NCBI GenBank assembly: GCA_017444015.1
Contig: JAFSXN010000027.1
Span: forward strand, 1-36,993
Source of the DNA: Lachnospiraceae bacterium
GTDB lineage: Bacteria > Bacillota > Clostridia > Lachnospirales > Lachnospiraceae
Length of the DNA stretch: 36,993 bases
Direction of reading: 5' to 3'
Both the position numbers and the translations under genes were made by a program. Below, in pieces: positions 33,231 to 36,993 of the stretch (positions are counted from its first letter, which is position 1; the number at the start of each line of letters is the position of its first letter). The notes beneath the pieces were generated by a model. It was not told the DNA's origin. It did not search any database and saw only the letters and a program-made list of their open reading frames with translations.

Positions 33231-34028
33231 ATGAGTGTTCAGGGAATTATCATAGCAACAGTCATTGTCGGCGGTGTCGGACTGCTGATCGGGATATTTT
33301 TAAGTATCTTCGGAAATATTTTCAGGGTAGAGGTCGACGAGAGAGAAGCGGCGATCGAGGAAGCGCTTCCCGGAAACAACTGCGGAGGCTGCGGCTTCCC
33401 GGGCTGTTCGGGACTGGCTGCCGCCATCGTGAAGGGAGAGGCCCCCGTGAACGGATGTCCTGTCGGCGGCGCTCCGGTCGCGGAAAAGGTCGCGGAGATC
33501 ATGGGTGTCACCGCGGACGCGTCGGAAAAGCTGGTCGCCTTTGTGAAGTGCCATGGGGACTGCGAGGCGACGACCAATAAATATGAATATACCGGCGTCG
33601 AGGATTGCCGGATGATCGCGGCGGCTCCCTCCAGCGGACCGAAGTCGTGTGAGTTTGGCTGTACCGGCTTCGGAAGCTGTGTAAAAGCCTGTAAGTTTGA
33701 CGCGATCCATGTTGTAAACGGGATTGCTGTGGTGGATAAGGAAAAGTGTACGGCCTGCGGACAATGTGTGGCGATCTGCCCTAAGCATATCATCGAGCTG
33801 ATCCCGTATAAGGCAAAATTCGCGGTGGCCTGTTCTTCGAAGGACAAGGGGCCGGATGTGATGAAGAAGTGCAAGGCGGGCTGTATCGGATGTTCGCTCT
33901 GTGTGAAGAACTGCCCGAAGGAAGCGGTCGAAGTCAACGATTTCCTGGCGCATATCGATCAGGAGAAATGTGTCGGCTGCAGCCTCTGCTCGCAGAAATG
34001 TCCGAGAAAGATCATTCCGAGGTTATAA
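33231..34028 (+). CDS. rnfB: Rnf complex subunit RnfB, polyferredoxin
   Basis: 265 aa. An N-terminal membrane helix is followed by the Fe4 motif NNCGGCGFPGCSGLA and several ferredoxin motifs: CTGFGSCVKAC, CTACGQCVAIC, CIGCSLCVKNC and CVGCSLCSQKC. It is the likely entry point for electrons from ferredoxin. It is the last gene of the operon and is convergent with apbE. Confidence 0.96.
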   Translation: MSVQGIIIATVIVGGVGLLIGIFLSIFGNIFRVEVDEREAAIEEALPGNNCGGCGFPGCSGLAAAIVKGEAPVNGCPVGGAPVAEKVAEIMGVTADASEKLVAFVKCHGDCEATTNKYEYTGVEDCRMIAAAPSSGPKSCEFGCTGFGSCVKACKFDAIHVVNGIAVVDKEKCTACGQCVAICPKHIIELIPYKAKFAVACSSKDKGPDVMKKCKAGCIGCSLCVKNCPKEAVEVNDFLAHIDQEKCVGCSLCSQKCPRKIIPRL

Positions 34029-34097
34029 CAGATCGGGGTGCTGCTTTTGATCTGCGGGGATGGGCGGTATAGATTCTATGCTGATAAATACGGGATA

Positions 34098-35165
34098 CTA
34101 CTGGATCAGATAGGTGCTTATCCCGGAGGTTGCGGAGATCGTTCCGTCCTTATCGATAAAGATCGCCTCGGTGTCCGGAAGTGCTTCGATCAGGGCCTCT
34201 GCGGCCTCTTTTCCGACAAGGAGGCAGGAGGTACTGAGAAGATCGCCGCTTAAAGAATCCCCGGAGATTATGGTGACGGAGGCGAGCGAATTATCGACCG
34301 GATAGCCGGTCTGTGGGTCAAGGATATGGTGATAGAGCCTGCCGTCGATCTCTCTGTAGCGTTCATAGATCCCGGAGGTCACGACAGAGCGGTCTTTGAT
34401 CGCTAAGGTGGCGGCGATACTGTCCTTCGAAAGCGTCTGATCCGCATAAAAGCTTTGCGTGTCAGTAAAGGGCATTTTGACCGCAATGTGAAAGGGCGAG
34501 TTTTCTTCCTTGCTTCCGAGGGCGAGAACGTTGCCACCAAGATCCAGAAGGGCTGAGGTAACGCCCTGTTCCTTCAGATATTGCTTCAGTCGGTCGGCGA
34601 TATAGCCCTTGGCTACGGCTCCGAGGTCGATCTCTGATGCGCTGTTTTTCAAGGCAACGGTATGATGCTCCTCGTCAAACTCGATGTTTTTATAGGAGAC
34701 GGAGGAGAGAGCGGACTTCAGGGTGGTTTCCTCGGGGAGCGCTTCCGCATTGTCCCATAAATCAATAACGGGCGCTATTGTAATATCGAACTTTCCGCCC
34801 GTTTTCTCGGAAAGAGCGATGCTGTTCTTTATCAAGAACAGGGTTTCTTCGGAGACTTCGACCGGAGCGCCGCCTGCGTGGTTCAGGTTCCAGATATCGC
34901 TGCCGGAAACGGTCCTGCTAAAGAGCTTTTCGTAGTCTTTACAGAGGGCTTCGGCTCCGAAGAGAGCCATTTCGATATCACAGGAGGGATCCGCCTGATA
35001 AAGCGTGATCGTAACCAGAGTATCGAGAGAAAAAAACTGTCTGCGCGCGGGGAGAGCGGTCCCTTCCGGGGTGGCTTCCCGGGGGGCGCAGGAGGTGAGC
35101 CAAACAGCACTTATAAATACAAGTAGTGAAAGCATTTTACAGATTTTCGACAGATATTTTTTCAT
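34098..35165 (-). CDS. apbE: FAD:protein FMN transferase (ApbE lipoprotein)
   Basis: 355 aa. A lipoprotein signal ends in LTSC near residue 27, placing it outside the membrane. Family motifs FSLDTLVTITLY, EIDLGAVAKGYIADRL, LLDLGGNVLALGS and HHILDPQTGYPV are clear. ApbE attaches FMN to threonines of RnfG (and RnfD), so its place beside the rnf operon fits. The true start is 35165; the frame is open upstream to 35639 but that stretch overlaps the opposite gene. A strong promoter sits so close to the ATG that the message is probably leaderless. Confidence 0.95.
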   Translation of the reverse strand: MKKYLSKICKMLSLLVFISAVWLTSCAPREATPEGTALPARRQFFSLDTLVTITLYQADPSCDIEMALFGAEALCKDYEKLFSRTVSGSDIWNLNHAGGAPVEVSEETLFLIKNSIALSEKTGGKFDITIAPVIDLWDNAEALPEETTLKSALSSVSYKNIEFDEEHHTVALKNSASEIDLGAVAKGYIADRLKQYLKEQGVTSALLDLGGNVLALGSKEENSPFHIAVKMPFTDTQSFYADQTLSKDSIAATLAIKDRSVVTSGIYERYREIDGRLYHHILDPQTGYPVDNSLASVTIISGDSLSGDLLSTSCLLVGKEAAEALIEALPDTEAIFIDKDGTISATSGISTYLIQ

Positions 35166-35172
35166 AGGAAAC

Positions 35173-35201
35173 AGTATAGCGTATCGGGATCTGTTTTCCA
35201 A
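35173..35201 (-). promoter_or_regulatory. apbE promoter
   Basis: On the minus strand, TTGGAA (35196-35201), 17-bp spacer, TATACT (35173-35178). Only 7 bases separate the -10 from the apbE ATG, and no ribosome site is present between them. Confidence 0.7.
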
Positions 35202-35210
35202 GGTAGAAAC

Positions 35211-36698
35211 ATGAGCAAGCCCTACGGCGATGATTTTGATGATCGGAATACGAGAAAGAAGATGGTGGTGTATTGTGTTCTCGCCGCCTCTCTTATTATG
35301 CTCGCTTTTCTCTGGATCCTGTATCAGAACAACGAGGAGCGGCATAAACGGATCGCCGCTCAGGTGAAGGAACAGGAAAAGGAACTTCAGGAGCTGAAGG
35401 CTGCTCAGGATGAGATGACAGAGCTGGGAGTCGGACAGAACAATCTGCGCTCCGAGGATCTGGACTTCTGGGATATGTATACACCGACCAGGACTCCCGA
35501 ACCGGAACCGACAGCCGGAGTCAGAGCTGCTGTAACGCCGGTTCCAAGGAGGAGAGAGGAGCCTGCTTTGGTCGAGGAGGAGGTAAACGAACGTGCCGAG
35601 GATGATCTGCCGGAAGAGGAGCCAGATGACGAAAAGCATATCAAGGTGACGGATCCCGAGGGGAAAACCGTTTACTATGAGATCATGGATGAGGTCGCAA
35701 AGAACCGATATACCCTGGCGACGGATCTGTCGATGAAAAATGCGAGGCTTTCGTATAACGACGGGGACTTAATCGCTCAGACCGGGATCGCCGTTTCCAA
35801 GGCGCAGGGCGTGATCGACTGGGCTAAGGTCAAGGCGGACGGGATCAACTTTGCGATGGTGAAGGTCGCTTACCGCGGCTATGAGACCGGGATCATTTCT
35901 CTGGATGATAATTTTGTCTTAAACGCCAGAGGAGCAGCGGCAAACGGGATCGCTGTCGGAACGTATTTTTCCACGCAGGCGGTGAGTGAGACCGAGGCCA
36001 TCGAGGAGGCGAATTTCACCGTGGGAGCCATTGCACAGTACGGTATTACCTATCCGGTGGCGATCTATATCGAGAAGATCAAGAACGATACGGCCCGTAC
36101 GGAAAAGCTGACCATGTCCGAGAGGACGGATTACGTAAAGAAATATCTGGAAACGGTCAAGAGCTTTGGCTTTACGCCGGTAATCTACGCGGACCGGAAT
36201 ACGCTGATCTGCGATCTGGATCTGAGCAAGCTGACGGATTATTCCATCTTTTTAAGTGATCCCGTGGATTTTGACGCCGCGAAGATGTCAGGCTTTTCTA
36301 CCGAGCCTGAACCTAAGAACGTTCCGACACCTGTTCCGTCGCCGAAGCCGACCTATTATTACGGAACTTCGTCCTCGACCGGGGGAACAACAGGGAAGGC
36401 GGCACCGATCCCATCCTCCGCTTCGTCCGGAGTTTATTCGGTAAATACCGGGTTTTACGCGGCGGCAAATAATACAGCTTCTCGGGTAAGCGGAAATACG
36501 ATCAGAAACCAGGGAGCGGACAACGCAGGCGATAACGGCAAGGAGCCGGTCACGCCTCCTGCATCTGAGACAGAACCATGGTATACCGACTTTCCGTACC
36601 GCTTTACGATCTGGCAGTATGATCCGACCGGAAGCGTAAACGGGATTACCGGCTCGGTTCCGATGCTTTTAGGCTTTCTGGATTATACGAAGAGGTAG
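35211..36698 (+). CDS. Membrane-anchored GH25-fold protein, probably catalytically inactive
   Basis: 495 aa. A membrane segment (about 18-38) is followed by a coiled coil (about 42-70) and a Pro/Glu-rich linker. A glycoside hydrolase 25 (muramidase) domain runs from about 190 to the end, interrupted by a low-complexity Ser/Pro/Gly insert (about 365-465). The usual GIDVSxxQG appears as GIAVSKAQG (A194), the DxE pair as YIE (Y286, E288), and the final GxVDLN as GSVPML (P484). Loss of the conserved aspartates suggests a peptidoglycan-binding or structural role. AAGGT precedes the ATG. It is divergent from apbE, with 45 bases between starts. Confidence 0.82.
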   Translation: MSKPYGDDFDDRNTRKKMVVYCVLAASLIMLAFLWILYQNNEERHKRIAAQVKEQEKELQELKAAQDEMTELGVGQNNLRSEDLDFWDMYTPTRTPEPEPTAGVRAAVTPVPRRREEPALVEEEVNERAEDDLPEEEPDDEKHIKVTDPEGKTVYYEIMDEVAKNRYTLATDLSMKNARLSYNDGDLIAQTGIAVSKAQGVIDWAKVKADGINFAMVKVAYRGYETGIISLDDNFVLNARGAAANGIAVGTYFSTQAVSETEAIEEANFTVGAIAQYGITYPVAIYIEKIKNDTARTEKLTMSERTDYVKKYLETVKSFGFTPVIYADRNTLICDLDLSKLTDYSIFLSDPVDFDAAKMSGFSTEPEPKNVPTPVPSPKPTYYYGTSSSTGGTTGKAAPIPSSASSGVYSVNTGFYAAANNTASRVSGNTIRNQGADNAGDNGKEPVTPPASETEPWYTDFPYRFTIWQYDPTGSVNGITGSVPMLLGFLDYTKR

Positions 36699-36705
36699 GC
36701 GGGAC

Positions 36706-36734
36706 TTTACTTTAATAAATAATTGTGTTATACT
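36706..36734 (+). promoter_or_regulatory. Promoter after the GH25-fold gene
   Basis: TTTACT (36706-36711), 17-bp spacer, TATACT (36729-36734), immediately after the stop codon. No ORF with a ribosome site follows before the terminator at 36914. Confidence 0.5.
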
Positions 36735-36787
36735 ACCTGGGTATTTGGGGATATAAATATTCAGGGGGCAGGGGTTTTATAACAACG

Positions 36788-36829
36788 TATACTCATTAAC
36801 GCAAATAGTTGCGATTAATTGAATGTATA
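36788..36829. repeat. 42-bp TATAC-ended imperfect palindrome
   Basis: It starts TATACTCATTAACGCA and ends GATTAATTGAATGTATA, with imperfect complementarity between the halves. The termini match the TATAC...GTATA class seen at the other end of the window, but the copy is diverged. Membership is tentative. Confidence 0.4.
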
Positions 36830-36913
36830 ACGAGTGAACGCACGGTTTCTATATGTTACTATTCACGGTCTAATGACTGACAAGAACTAAATACAAAATG
36901 ATCATTCTCAAAG

Positions 36914-36951
36914 GTCGCAAGCTTAGATAATATCTGAGTTTGCGGCTTTTT
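36914..36951 (+). terminator. Strong intergenic terminator
   Basis: GTCGCAAGCTTAGATA (from 36914) pairs with TATCTGAGTTTGCGGC (to 36946), including three G-T pairs, and is followed by TTTTT. It is 216 bases after the last gene. It may end either that gene's message or a short RNA from the promoter at 36706. Confidence 0.7.
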
Positions 36952-36993
36952 AGCATTGTGCACTAATAACAGACGAAAAGTTTGTGCAAAATA

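Noticed and set aside
35166-35639. Upstream extension of ApbE by 158 residues
   Set aside because: It would run antisense through the GH25-fold gene; the lipoprotein signal starting at 35165 is the proper N-terminus.

Overview
The window reads as chromosome of an anaerobic Firmicute, most likely a member of the Lachnospiraceae (Clostridia). The basis is gene content and order: an rnfCDGEAB operon with apbE, a sodium-pump decarboxylase cluster, alaS followed by rpsU, scpA-scpB, an ispH gene overlapping an S1-protein gene, strong AGGAGG-type ribosome sites and sigma-A-type promoters. The housekeeping part is about 50% GC. The first 3.6 kb is visibly AT-richer and packed with palindromic repeats. 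I see no rRNA, tRNA, CRISPR array or recognisable transposase.

Layout. 1-3600: an accessory island with two unrelated P-loop ATPase genes (592-2019 and 2372-3445) set among short palindromic elements, several ending in TATAC...GTATA. A direct pair of another palindromic repeat (387-466 and 3475-3553) brackets the two genes. 3665-7831: a small conserved hypothetical gene, a large membrane sensor with an extracytoplasmic propeller and a cytoplasmic HD-GYP domain (c-di-GMP hydrolysis), and a ferredoxin-GNAT fusion. 8048-14648: asnA (with a strong leader hairpin), alaS, rpsU, a membrane metallophosphoesterase, scpA and scpB.

14770-20257: a five-gene cluster with a CoA-type carboxyltransferase, an OadG-like lipoprotein, a biotin carrier, the OadB sodium pump and a 5S/OadA-type carboxyltransferase. 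It holds the soluble parts of a transcarboxylase plus a membrane pump. 20612-22500: a tetR-family gene overlapping a BaiN/HI0933-type flavoprotein gene. 22786-26474: cmk, ispH, S1 protein, cheR. 26547-28878: a minus-strand RNase H-like exonuclease gene and a plus-strand membrane protein gene (CmpB-like), separated by a 147-bp cloverleaf-like palindrome.

28960-35165: the complete Rnf complex (C, D, G, E, A, B), with apbE convergent on it; ApbE supplies the covalent FMN of the flavoprotein subunits. 35211-36698: a membrane-anchored GH25-fold protein that has lost conserved active-site aspartates. 36699-36993: no gene seen, but a good promoter, a TATAC-ended palindrome and a strong terminator.

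Together the decarboxylase cluster and Rnf suggest a cell that conserves energy through sodium (or proton) gradients. The most unusual material is the repeat/ATPase island, the 103-bp element present in four full copies, the cloverleaf palindrome, the mixed carboxyltransferase cluster and the degenerate lysozyme-fold protein. All functions are inferred from sequence by eye; no database search was run.
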